Assembly: GCA_024709705.1 (NCBI GenBank)
Contig: JANJWE010000240.1
Coordinates: 1 to 5,598, forward strand
Reading direction: 5' to 3'
From: Flavobacterium sp.
Lineage (GTDB): Bacteria > Bacteroidota > Bacteroidia > Flavobacteriales > Flavobacteriaceae
Length of the DNA: 5,598 nt
Shown here piece after piece: positions 1-5,598 of this stretch (its first letter is position 1; every line of letters starts with the position of its first letter). The notes below the pieces were generated by a model. The model had not been told where the DNA came from. It saw nothing but the letters and a program-made list of their open reading frames with translations, and searched no databases. The position numbers were made by a program, and so were the translations under genes.

Positions 1-1103
1 GCCGGAGAAGTACTTACCGGAGCATCAGGGTCGTTAAAATATCCACCCGGACTCGGATTCATACTCGCAACCAACATAAAAGAAGATGGATAAGTAATCG
101 TAAATTTTGCTCTGGAAATCGTTACTTCTCTATCTTCCAAAGGTTGCCGCATGACTTCCAATACTTCGCGTTTGAATTCAGGCAATTCATCTAAAAATAA
201 AACCCCATTATGAGCCAATGAAATTTCGCCCGGTTGCGGATAACTTCCTCCTCCTACCAAAGAAACCGATGAAGCCGTATGATGCGGACTCCTAAAGGGT
301 CGCTGACTCATCAATCCGGCATCTTTGATCTTTCCGGCAACCGAATGAATTTTGGTAGTTTCCAAGGCCTCTTTCATGGTCATTGGTGGCAAAATACTTG
401 GCATCCGTTTGGCTAACATAGTTTTTCCTGAGCCTGGTGGACCAATTAAAATGATGTTATGACCACCTGCAGCGGCAATTTCCATACAACGTTTAATTCC
501 CTCCTGCCCTTTTACATCCGAAAAATCAAATTCCGGAAAATCTAATGTTTTAGAAAACTCTGTTTGCGTATCAATAACAGTCGGTTGTAAATCTCCTTTT
601 CCTTCGAAAAAGTCAATTACTTGTAGCACATTTTCAACACCATACACATCCAAACCTTCCACTATGGCGGCTTCTTTTACATTTTGAATGGGAAGAATAA
701 ATCCTTTATACCCTTCTTCTTTAGCTTTAATGGCAATTGACAAGGCTCCTTTTATGGGTTGCAAACCGCCATCCAACGAAAGTTCACCCATAATAATGTA
801 TCGATCAAGTTCCTCTGCCTGAATTTGTCCGGTAGCAACCAAAATACCAATAGCAATCGTAAGGTCGTAAGCCGAACCCTCTTTTCGCATATCGGCCGGA
901 GCCATATTGATAGTAATTTTTTTAACCGGTAAAGAATAATTGTTATTTTTGAGTGCTGCAGCAATGCGGTAACTGCTCTCTTTGATGGCATTGTCGGGTA
1001 ATCCGACCAAGTGGTAACCCACTCCTTTATCTATATTTACTTCAACAGTAATCGTGGTGGCTTCAACACCGAAAACGGCACTTCCAAATACTTTAACTAA
1101 CAT
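1..1103 (-). CDS. yifB: YifB/ComM family Mg-chelatase-like AAA+ ATPase, 3' end cut by window
   Basis: The first 367 codons of a YifB/ComM protein are visible. The family is usually about 510 residues, so roughly the last 140 lie beyond the left edge. The N-terminal part (about residues 1-190, starting [15 protein letters not shown]) is the ribosomal-S5/Lon-like ChlI domain. The AAA+ core follows, with Walker A GPPGSGKT at 221-228 (Lys227) and Walker [12 protein letters not shown] at 300-310 (Asp305, Glu306). The segment at 348-356, MNPSPGGYF, lies where many homologues have NPCPCGY; here the cysteines are replaced. Family knowledge: ComM of Vibrio is a hexameric helicase that promotes branch migration when DNA is integrated during natural transformation; in non-competent bacteria the role is unclear. 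The ATG at 1103 gives the canonical family N-terminus. No strong ribosome binding site is seen. The gene is divergent from the DUF2490 gene. The family call is very secure; the role in this organism is inferred. Confidence 0.96.
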   Translation of the reverse strand, partial: MLVKVFGSAVFGVEATTITVEVNIDKGVGYHLVGLPDNAIKESSYRIAAALKNNNYSLPVKKITINMAPADMRKEGSAYDLTIAIGILVATGQIQAEELDRYIIMGELSLDGGLQPIKGALSIAIKAKEEGYKGFILPIQNVKEAAIVEGLDVYGVENVLQVIDFFEGKGDLQPTVIDTQTEFSKTLDFPEFDFSDVKGQEGIKRCMEIAAAGGHNIILIGPPGSGKTMLAKRMPSILPPMTMKEALETTKIHSVAGKIKDAGLMSQRPFRSPHHTASSVSLVGGGSYPQPGEISLAHNGVLFLDELPEFKREVLEVMRQPLEDREVTISRAKFTITYPSSFMLVASMNPSPGGYFNDPDAPVSTSP

Positions 1104-1118
1104 GGCGTATATATTTAA

Positions 1119-1134
1119 TGTGACAAATATCACA
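1119..1134. promoter_or_regulatory. Perfect palindrome TGTGA-N6-TCACA, candidate Crp/Fnr-family operator
   Basis: TGTGA at 1119-1123 and TCACA at 1130-1134 are exact reverse complements separated by six bases (CAAATA). This matches the core consensus known for E. coli CRP sites. The centre is at 1126.5, about 40 nt upstream of the start site predicted from the plus-strand -7 box. That is near the class II activator position for the DUF2490 gene. The palindrome also covers the weak -7-like box of yifB, where binding would block transcription. Which regulator, if any, binds here in this organism is unknown. Flavobacteria do encode Crp/Fnr-family proteins, but their sites need not match this consensus. 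Confidence 0.4.
1124..1131 (-). promoter_or_regulatory. Weak -7-like box for yifB
   Basis: On the minus strand, GATATTTG (1131 to 1124) differs from the TAnnTTTG consensus only at its first base. It lies 20 nt before the yifB ATG, almost the same distance as the plus-strand box has to its own gene. No TTG -33 element is seen at the usual distance, so the call is tentative. It overlaps the TGTGA-N6-TCACA palindrome. Confidence 0.3.
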
Positions 1135-1136
1135 AA

Positions 1137-1163
1137 TTGATTTTTTTAAAAGAAGTAAATTTG
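1137..1163 (+). promoter_or_regulatory. Bacteroidota-type promoter for the DUF2490 gene
   Basis: TAAATTTG at 1156-1163 is an exact match to the flavobacterial -7 consensus TAnnTTTG. A TTG at 1137-1139 could serve as the -33 element. The spacing is 16 nt, one short of the usual 17-23. Transcription would start around 1168-1170, leaving a leader of about a dozen bases before the ATG at 1182. This is the only clear TAnnTTTG box in the intergenic regions. Confidence 0.55.
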
Positions 1164-1181
1164 TCACTAATTTCATCTGTT

Positions 1182-1901
1182 ATGAAAAAAAAGCAATTAA
1201 TTTCCGGTCTTATCCTTTTATTTATTCATTATTCTGGATTTACTCAAGTCATCACAAATCAAGAACAACAAATTTGGATGGGTTACATTACACAGTCTAA
1301 GGTTAGTAATTCACACAGCATATGGAATGATTTTCATTGGGTACCCGGAAGTTTTATTTTAGGTCGAACGGGCTTTACTTTTCATTTAACTGATAGTCTG
1401 AAAACCACAATTACCGCAGGATATGCATTTGCCATGAGTTATCCTCCTGAAAATCAAAATACTTTTAGACCGGAGCATAGACCTTGGGGCCAAATTACAT
1501 TGAGTCATAAAAATACTCGCTTTTCTTATTTTCACAGATTTAGATATGAAGCTCGACTTCGTGGCTTGATTATTGATGACCATTTACAGAATGAATTTAA
1601 TTTTAATCATCGATTAAGATATTTATTTCAAACCCGCTTTTACCCCAATTCAAAATTGAATAAGAAATGGTTTTTAATGTTCTCTGATGAAATATTGTGC
1701 AATGCCGGTAATGATGTAAAAAATCATTTTAGATTAGACCAAAACAGAATTTCAATTGGAACCGGATTGCATTACAAGAAAAGTACTTTTCAAATTGCCT
1801 ACATGAATCAAATGATAGAATCAAATGCTTCCACTACATTTAAAATGAATCACAATTTGCAAATTTTAGTCTTTCAAAATTTCGATTGGAGAAAAAAATA
1901 A
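1182..1901 (+). CDS. DUF2490 family protein, predicted outer-membrane beta-barrel
   Basis: A 239-residue protein of unknown function, recognised as DUF2490 by its overall pattern. The N-terminus (MKKKQLISGLILLFIHYSGFTQ) is a signal peptide, with likely cleavage around residues 20-22. After it come QEQQIWMGY near 28-35, alternating aromatic and polar strands, HRFRYEARLR at 118-127, NHRLRYLFQ at 142-150, DQNR at 186-189 and AYMNQ at 206-210. The R-x-R-x-E strand and the late (D/N)xNR and Y-x-NQ elements are typical of this family, and alternating strands of this kind suggest a small outer-membrane barrel. The chain ends WRKK rather than in the terminal aromatic common in barrels. An in-frame TTG at 1137 would add 15 residues before the signal peptide and sits inside the promoter, so the ATG at 1182 is preferred. 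The histidine kinase gene follows 72 nt downstream on the same strand. No ligand or partner can be deduced. Confidence 0.85.
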   Translation: MKKKQLISGLILLFIHYSGFTQVITNQEQQIWMGYITQSKVSNSHSIWNDFHWVPGSFILGRTGFTFHLTDSLKTTITAGYAFAMSYPPENQNTFRPEHRPWGQITLSHKNTRFSYFHRFRYEARLRGLIIDDHLQNEFNFNHRLRYLFQTRFYPNSKLNKKWFLMFSDEILCNAGNDVKNHFRLDQNRISIGTGLHYKKSTFQIAYMNQMIESNASTTFKMNHNLQILVFQNFDWRKK

Positions 1902-1973
1902 TTTTAAAAATAAAACCACAGCTTCAAAATTTTCGTATTTGGTAAAACCAATAAACCTTAAATACGCAAAACA

Positions 1974-3179
1974 ATGCCCCATAATGTTAATACTACCGAC
2001 GAAGAGCAAAGGCTTAACGCCTTAAATAGCTATGCGGTTTTGGATACAAAACCGGAAAAAGATTTTGATGATATTGCAGAATTGGCATCACAAATATGTG
2101 AAGTTCCTATATCATCTATTGCTATCATGGATAAAGACAGACAATGGTTTAAATCCAGAATCGGAATTGATAAATCAGAAATTCCTCGTGAAGAATCATT
2201 TTGTAATTTTCTGATGAATGAAAATTTAGACTCAATTCATGTAGAAAATATGATAGAACATCCTTATTTTTCAAAAAACCCCTATGTCTCGGGTGACCCC
2301 AAATTGGCCTTTTACGCAGGAGTACTCTTAATAGATCCGGACGGTTATACTTTGGGAAGTTTATGTGTGTATGATTTGCAACCCAAAAAACTTTCCGATT
2401 TTCAATTTAATGCCTTAAAAAAACTAGCTAATCAAGTAATTCAACTACTAAAACTTAGAAAGAAAAATTCACAATTGGAAGAAAACAATACGAACTTATT
2501 GGCTAAATATAACGAATTAGAACAATTTGCTCAAGTAGTTTCACACGATATCAAATCACCACTCAATAACATTATTTCTTTAACCCATTTGTTTCAACAA
2601 GAATATGGAAAAGTTATAGATTCGGAAGGAAATGAATACTTGGATTACATTTCAAAATCATCTTTAGAATTAAAAAACTTTGTAGATGCCATTTTGATAT
2701 ACTACAAAAGCGATACTATAAATACGCAAGAGAAGCAAGAAATAAACTGGGAAGAACTGCTTAAAAAATCAATTGCCCTGTTGGATTCAAAAGATGAATA
2801 TGATATTAAATTTAATATAAAAAGCATCGAACCTTTTTATTCAAATAAAATGGCTTTGGAACAAATTGTTTCCAACTTGATCAGTAACAGTATCAAATAC
2901 AACGATAAAAAGAACATTGAAGTTCTAATTGAAATTCAAAATTTAACTTCAGAAATTGAGCTCTCCATCAAAGATAATGGGATGGGAATCGCCAAAGCCG
3001 ACTTTGAAAAAATCTTCTCATTTTTCACTACTTTAGGAAAAAAAGACCGATTTGATAATTTGGGTACAGGAATCGGACTTTCAACCGTTCAGAAGTTAGT
3101 AACCAAATTGAATGGAAGAATAGAACTTGAATCTGAAATGGGATACGGTTCTACTTTCAAAATATTTTTAAAAAAATAA
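1974..3179 (+). CDS. Cytoplasmic GAF-domain sensor histidine kinase
   Basis: A 401-residue kinase with no transmembrane segment or signal peptide, so it should sense something inside the cell. Domain order: short N-terminal segment (RLNALNSYAVLDT, 13-25), GAF domain about 30-158, coiled coil about 160-188, HisKA dimerisation/phosphotransfer domain with the H-box VVSHDIKSPLNNI (His191), and HATPase domain with N-box NLISNSIKYN (Asn301, Asn305), G1 box DNGMGIA (334-340), F-box FEKIFSFF (344-351) and G2 box GTGIGLS (364-370). All catalytic elements are intact. The residue four after His191 is Ser195, where kinases with phosphatase activity usually have Thr or Asn. The GAF domain is of the general type; there is no sign of a phytochrome PAS-GAF-PHY layout, so the ligand is unknown. 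No receiver domain or response regulator is present in the window, so it appears to be an orphan kinase. No convincing promoter is seen in the 72-nt gap upstream, so read-through from the DUF2490 gene is possible. Confidence 0.93.
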   Translation: MPHNVNTTDEEQRLNALNSYAVLDTKPEKDFDDIAELASQICEVPISSIAIMDKDRQWFKSRIGIDKSEIPREESFCNFLMNENLDSIHVENMIEHPYFSKNPYVSGDPKLAFYAGVLLIDPDGYTLGSLCVYDLQPKKLSDFQFNALKKLANQVIQLLKLRKKNSQLEENNTNLLAKYNELEQFAQVVSHDIKSPLNNIISLTHLFQQEYGKVIDSEGNEYLDYISKSSLELKNFVDAILIYYKSDTINTQEKQEINWEELLKKSIALLDSKDEYDIKFNIKSIEPFYSNKMALEQIVSNLISNSIKYNDKKNIEVLIEIQNLTSEIELSIKDNGMGIAKADFEKIFSFFTTLGKKDRFDNLGTGIGLSTVQKLVTKLNGRIELESEMGYGSTFKIFLKK

Positions 3180-3201
3180 AGCAAATTTTCCGAGGAATAA
3201 C

Positions 3202-3235
3202 AAAAAAAACCACTCCGTAAAGAGTGGCTTTTTTT
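3202..3235. terminator. Bidirectional rho-independent terminator between convergent genes
   Basis: A 6-bp stem, CCACTC at 3210-3215 and GAGTGG at 3222-3227, encloses a 6-base loop (CGTAAA). It is preceded by a run of eight A (3202-3209) and followed by C and seven T (3229-3235). Read rightward it has a U tract for the kinase transcript, 30 nt after its stop. Read leftward the A run becomes a U tract for the dsbD transcript, whose stop codon at 3237-3239 lies just before it. One hairpin therefore serves both units. Confidence 0.88.
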
Positions 3236-3236
3236 A

Positions 3237-5234
3237 TTATTTTTTAAACTTGTCAATTCCGCTTCGTAACCATTTTTCGTATCTTTTGATATCGGGATCA
3301 TAACTGGCCGGTTCATCAGAAAGGGTATTTCCCTCTGTATCCAAAATCAAATAATAAGGCTGTGCATTGGCTTTGTATTTGGTGATTTGAAAATCACTCC
3401 ATTTGTTCCCGATGGTTTTGATTTTTTTGCCGGTTTCTTTGGAAACATATTTTTCGTTTTCGGCTAATTCCTTTTTGTCATCAACATACAACGAAATTAA
3501 AACAACTTCATTTTTTAAAATAGAAAGTATTTTTTTATCTGACCAAACATAGTCTTCCATTTTACGGCAATTCACACATGCATAACCGGTAAAATCAAGT
3601 AAAATAGGTTTATTTATTTGTTTGGCATAAGCCAATCCATCCTCGTAATCATGAAAAGCAATAATTCCATGTGGCCCCGAATGAGCTCCTTTTGGCAAAG
3701 CTCCTATATCTGACGAACCTCCTCCTCCACTTCCAATTCCGGTTGGACTTTCACTATAATTTAGTGGTGGTGGAAAACCTGATATAATTTTTAAAGGTGC
3801 TCCCCAAAGTCCTGGAATCAAATAAATGGTGAAACTCAATACAAACAATCCCATAAACAATCTTCCAACGGAAATATGTGTCAACGGACTATCATGAGGC
3901 AATGTTATTTTTCCAAATAAATACAATGCCCAAGCACCAAAAACGGCAATCCAAATGGCTAAAAATGTTTCTCTTTCAAACCAATGCAATTGTAAAACCA
4001 AATCGGCATTGGATAAAAATTTAAACGCAAAAGCCAATTCTAAAAATCCTAATGAAACTTTTACCGTATTCAACCATCCACCTGATTTTGGTAAGGAATT
4101 CATCCAACCCGGAAATAAAGCAAATAACATAAATGGTAAAGCAATGGCTGATGAAAATCCTAACATTCCCACAATTGGAGCAATTCCTCCTTTGGATGCG
4201 GCTTCTACAATTAAGGTTCCTACAATGGGTCCGGTACACGAAAAAGAAACTATAGCTAACGCCAATGCCATAAAAAAGATACCGATGATTCCTCCTCTAT
4301 CTGCTTGTTGGTCTACTTTATTGGCCCAAGAATTAGGTAATACAATTTCAAACGCACCTAAAAAAGATGCCGCAAAAAAGATTAATAATCCGAAGAAAAT
4401 GACATTGAAAGCAACACTGGTAGATAATTCATTCAACGAATCAGCTCCAAAAATGGCTGTAATGGCAGAACCTAAAGCTACATAAATTACGATGATTGAA
4501 ATGCCGTAAATAATAGCGTTCTTGATTCCTTTGGCTCTATCTTTACTTTGTTTGGTAAAAAAACTCACGGTCATGGGTATCATTGGGAACACACAAGGTG
4601 TCAACAATGCGGCAAAACCGGAAAAAAATGCAATAATGAAAATAGTCCAAAGTCCTTTTTGTTCCTCTTTTTTCTCTACTTTTTCACTTTTGGCTTTTAC
4701 CAATTTATTTTCTAATTTTTCTCCAATCTCATCTTTAACTTTAGTTACAGTATCGCTAACAGAAATAACCGTTTCTGTGTTTTCCAATTTGGGTAATTGA
4801 AATTCAAAAACTTTAAATTGTTGTATACATTGTTCCAAACAGGCTTGGTATTCTACTTCAACTTTAATTGACTTTAAGTTGGGATTGATCACTTTAATTT
4901 TTTGCGAAAACTGGGCAGATCCTTCAAAAATATATTCATCAACCCCAAAAGCTTCTTCAAATTTTACTTTGTATTTACTTTCTGTGGTTTTTCCAATCAA
5001 TTGGTAATTCCCTTTTGCATTTTCATAAATAAAAACACTAGGCAATGATCCACCTTCCGGAGTAAACTGAGAAAAAATGTGCCAATCTTTTTGAATGGTA
5101 GCATCAAATTTCAATACAAATTCGGTATCCGATTTTTGTTCAATGGAGGTTTTCCATTTTACAGGATCTAAAATTTGAGCTTGTGAAAAAGTAAAAGCAA
5201 AAAGTGTAAAGAGTGTAAAAATTAAATTTCTCAT
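3237..5234 (-). CDS. dsbD: Thiol:disulfide interchange protein DsbD (full length)
   Basis: A 665-residue inner-membrane protein-disulfide reductase that moves electrons from cytoplasmic thioredoxin to periplasmic thiol proteins. All three DsbD modules are present in one chain. A signal peptide (MRNLIFTLFTLFAFTFSQA) is followed by the periplasmic N-terminal domain (about 21-150) with redox pair Cys132/Cys136. A Lys/Glu-rich linker (about 161-193) leads to the membrane domain with about eight helices (about 195-475), carrying Cys214 in LLTPCVFPMIP and Cys333 in SFSCTGPIVG. A Gly/Ser-rich linker (499-507) precedes the C-terminal thioredoxin-like domain (about 525-662) with CVNC at 553-556. All six expected cysteines are therefore there. 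The N-terminal pair is spaced C-x3-C, tighter than C-x5-C in E. coli. Family knowledge: targets include disulfide isomerases and cytochrome c maturation factors; which apply here is unknown. The ATG overlaps the tilS stop by one base (TAATG) and no promoter is evident just upstream, which suggests translational coupling. Transcription ends at the hairpin at 3202-3235. Confidence 0.95.
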   Translation of the reverse strand: MRNLIFTLFTLFAFTFSQAQILDPVKWKTSIEQKSDTEFVLKFDATIQKDWHIFSQFTPEGGSLPSVFIYENAKGNYQLIGKTTESKYKVKFEEAFGVDEYIFEGSAQFSQKIKVINPNLKSIKVEVEYQACLEQCIQQFKVFEFQLPKLENTETVISVSDTVTKVKDEIGEKLENKLVKAKSEKVEKKEEQKGLWTIFIIAFFSGFAALLTPCVFPMIPMTVSFFTKQSKDRAKGIKNAIIYGISIIVIYVALGSAITAIFGADSLNELSTSVAFNVIFFGLLIFFAASFLGAFEIVLPNSWANKVDQQADRGGIIGIFFMALALAIVSFSCTGPIVGTLIVEAASKGGIAPIVGMLGFSSAIALPFMLFALFPGWMNSLPKSGGWLNTVKVSLGFLELAFAFKFLSNADLVLQLHWFERETFLAIWIAVFGAWALYLFGKITLPHDSPLTHISVGRLFMGLFVLSFTIYLIPGLWGAPLKIISGFPPPLNYSESPTGIGSGGGGSSDIGALPKGAHSGPHGIIAFHDYEDGLAYAKQINKPILLDFTGYACVNCRKMEDYVWSDKKILSILKNEVVLISLYVDDKKELAENEKYVSKETGKKIKTIGNKWSDFQITKYKANAQPYYLILDTEGNTLSDEPASYDPDIKRYEKWLRSGIDKFKK

Positions 5235-5596
5235 TATAATACTGCTATTTTTAAAATAGTTTGTGTGTTTTCGGTTACTTTAAATCGGTTGTCCATTCGT
5301 TTTCCAACGAGCCAAACAATATGATTATCAGAACATAAAAGCCAAGCCTTTTCCTTTTCGATAAGTGACAATTTTTCGTCTTTAAAAAATTTGCTGACTT
5401 TCTTTTTTCCGATCATACCAAAAGGGTAAAAATAATCACCTTCTTGCCATTTGCGAAGTTTTAAAGGAAACTTTAACGTATCTGCATCTACAAAGATAGT
5501 TTTTGCATCGGAGATTGAAACGCTACTTACGTTACAGAACTGTAATTTTAAGGGAAAATTAAGTTCATTCTGATTTTCATCAATAAAGAAATCTCC
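5234..5596 (-). CDS. tilS: tRNA(Ile)-lysidine synthase TilS, C-terminal part (5' end cut by window)
   Basis: The open frame enters from the right edge and gives the last 120 residues of TilS (full length in this group is roughly 430-440). The first complete codon in the window starts at 5596. An ATG at 5416 is internal, because the frame and the homology continue upstream of it. The TilS C-terminal domain is recognised by KLRKWQEGDYFYPFGMIGKK (46-65 of the visible part, with Trp50, Gly53, Asp54), continuing as KVSKFFKDEKLS, and by the later IVWLVGKRMDNRFKVT. TilS uses ATP to attach lysine to C34 of tRNA-Ile(CAU), so that the tRNA reads AUA instead of AUG. The catalytic PP-loop domain is outside the window, so its integrity cannot be judged. 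The stop codon TAA shares its last A with the dsbD ATG. Confidence 0.93.
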   Translation of the reverse strand, partial: GDFFIDENQNELNFPLKLQFCNVSSVSISDAKTIFVDADTLKFPLKLRKWQEGDYFYPFGMIGKKKVSKFFKDEKLSLIEKEKAWLLCSDNHIVWLVGKRMDNRFKVTENTQTILKIAVL

Positions 5597-5598
5597 AG

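Larger units (their letters stand above)
1120..1167. repeat. 9-bp inverted repeat GTGACAAAT / ATTTGTCAC framing the divergent promoter region
   Basis: GTGACAAAT at 1120-1128 is the exact reverse complement of ATTTGTCAC at 1159-1167, with a 30-nt spacer. Read outward on each strand, each copy includes the TTTG end of a Bacteroidota -7 box and sits 18-20 nt before a start codon. The arrangement therefore looks like two mirror-image core promoters rather than an RNA hairpin. This is seen directly; the promoter reading is inferred. Confidence 0.55.

Noticed and set aside
752..991. 79-codon open frame on the minus strand within yifB
   Set aside because: It is out of frame with the clearly conserved YifB N-terminal domain on the same strand and has no domain of its own.
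1137..1181. In-frame TTG extension of the DUF2490 gene
   Set aside because: It would place 15 extra residues before a well-formed signal peptide, and its start codon coincides with the likely -33 element and lies upstream of the -7 box.
1934..1941. Possible -7 box for the kinase gene (CGTATTTG)
   Set aside because: It has the TTTG half but CG in place of the conserved TA, and no matching -33 element is seen.
1939..1951. Small hairpin TTGGT-AAA-ACCAA between the DUF2490 and kinase genes
   Set aside because: A 5-bp stem with a 3-base loop and no T tract after it is too weak to call a terminator, and such repeats are expected by chance in AT-rich DNA.
3955..4485. 176-codon open frame on the plus strand, antisense to dsbD
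   Set aside because: It lies wholly opposite the conserved membrane domain of DsbD. Its translation is low-complexity (rich in Asn, Lys, Ala, Pro) with no recognisable domain, and it has no promoter or ribosome binding site. It is a shadow frame.
4522..4800. 92-codon open frame on the plus strand, antisense to dsbD
   Set aside because: Its apparent hydrophobic pattern is the complement of the DsbD linker and first membrane helix. There is no independent evidence of coding.
5245..5259. 7+1+7 palindrome CTATTTT-T-AAAATAG just upstream of dsbD
   Set aside because: It is almost all A and T, has a one-base centre and lies within tilS codons. It is probably chance, although it is close to the dsbD start.
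1..5598. Search for a novel defence, mobile or RNA-based system
   Set aside because: Four of the five genes belong to well-known families and the fifth to a common DUF. The gaps are 57-78 nt, and no repeat array, structured RNA, integrase, nuclease or toxin-antitoxin signature is visible.

Overview
The window reads as ordinary chromosome from a Bacteroidota member, most likely a flavobacterium. The DNA is AT-rich, Shine-Dalgarno sequences are weak or absent, and a Bacteroidota-type promoter box (TAnnTTTG) lies before one gene. The gene families are typical of the group: a DUF2490 outer-membrane protein, a soluble GAF histidine kinase and a fused three-part DsbD. I see no mobile elements, CRISPR arrays, tRNA or rRNA genes, or phage genes. 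The window contains five protein genes. The two at the edges, yifB and tilS, are cut by the window.

Layout from left to right: (1) 1-1103, minus strand, yifB/comM, a Mg-chelatase-like AAA+ ATPase whose C-terminal part runs off the left edge. (2) 1104-1181, a 78-nt divergent intergenic region. It holds a clear promoter for the rightward gene, a weaker mirror-image promoter candidate for yifB, and a perfect TGTGA-N6-TCACA palindrome between them. (3) 1182-1901, plus strand, a secreted DUF2490 protein predicted to be an outer-membrane beta-barrel. (4) 1974-3179, plus strand, a cytoplasmic GAF-HisKA-HATPase sensor kinase with no response regulator in view. (5) 3202-3235, a hairpin with A and T tracts on its two sides, which can end transcription from both convergent units. 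(6) 3237-5234, minus strand, full-length dsbD. (7) 5234-5596, minus strand, the C-terminal 120 residues of tilS, whose stop codon overlaps the dsbD start by one base (TAATG).

Functionally these are mostly unrelated housekeeping and envelope genes. TilS modifies a tRNA-Ile anticodon. DsbD carries reducing power across the inner membrane to periplasmic thiol proteins; the two are translationally coupled and probably share an operon. YifB is a ComM-type helicase-like ATPase. The DUF2490 protein and the histidine kinase lie in the same direction 72 nt apart and could be co-transcribed, but no shared function is evident.

I found no convincing previously undescribed system. The best lead is the compact regulatory architecture between yifB and the DUF2490 gene.
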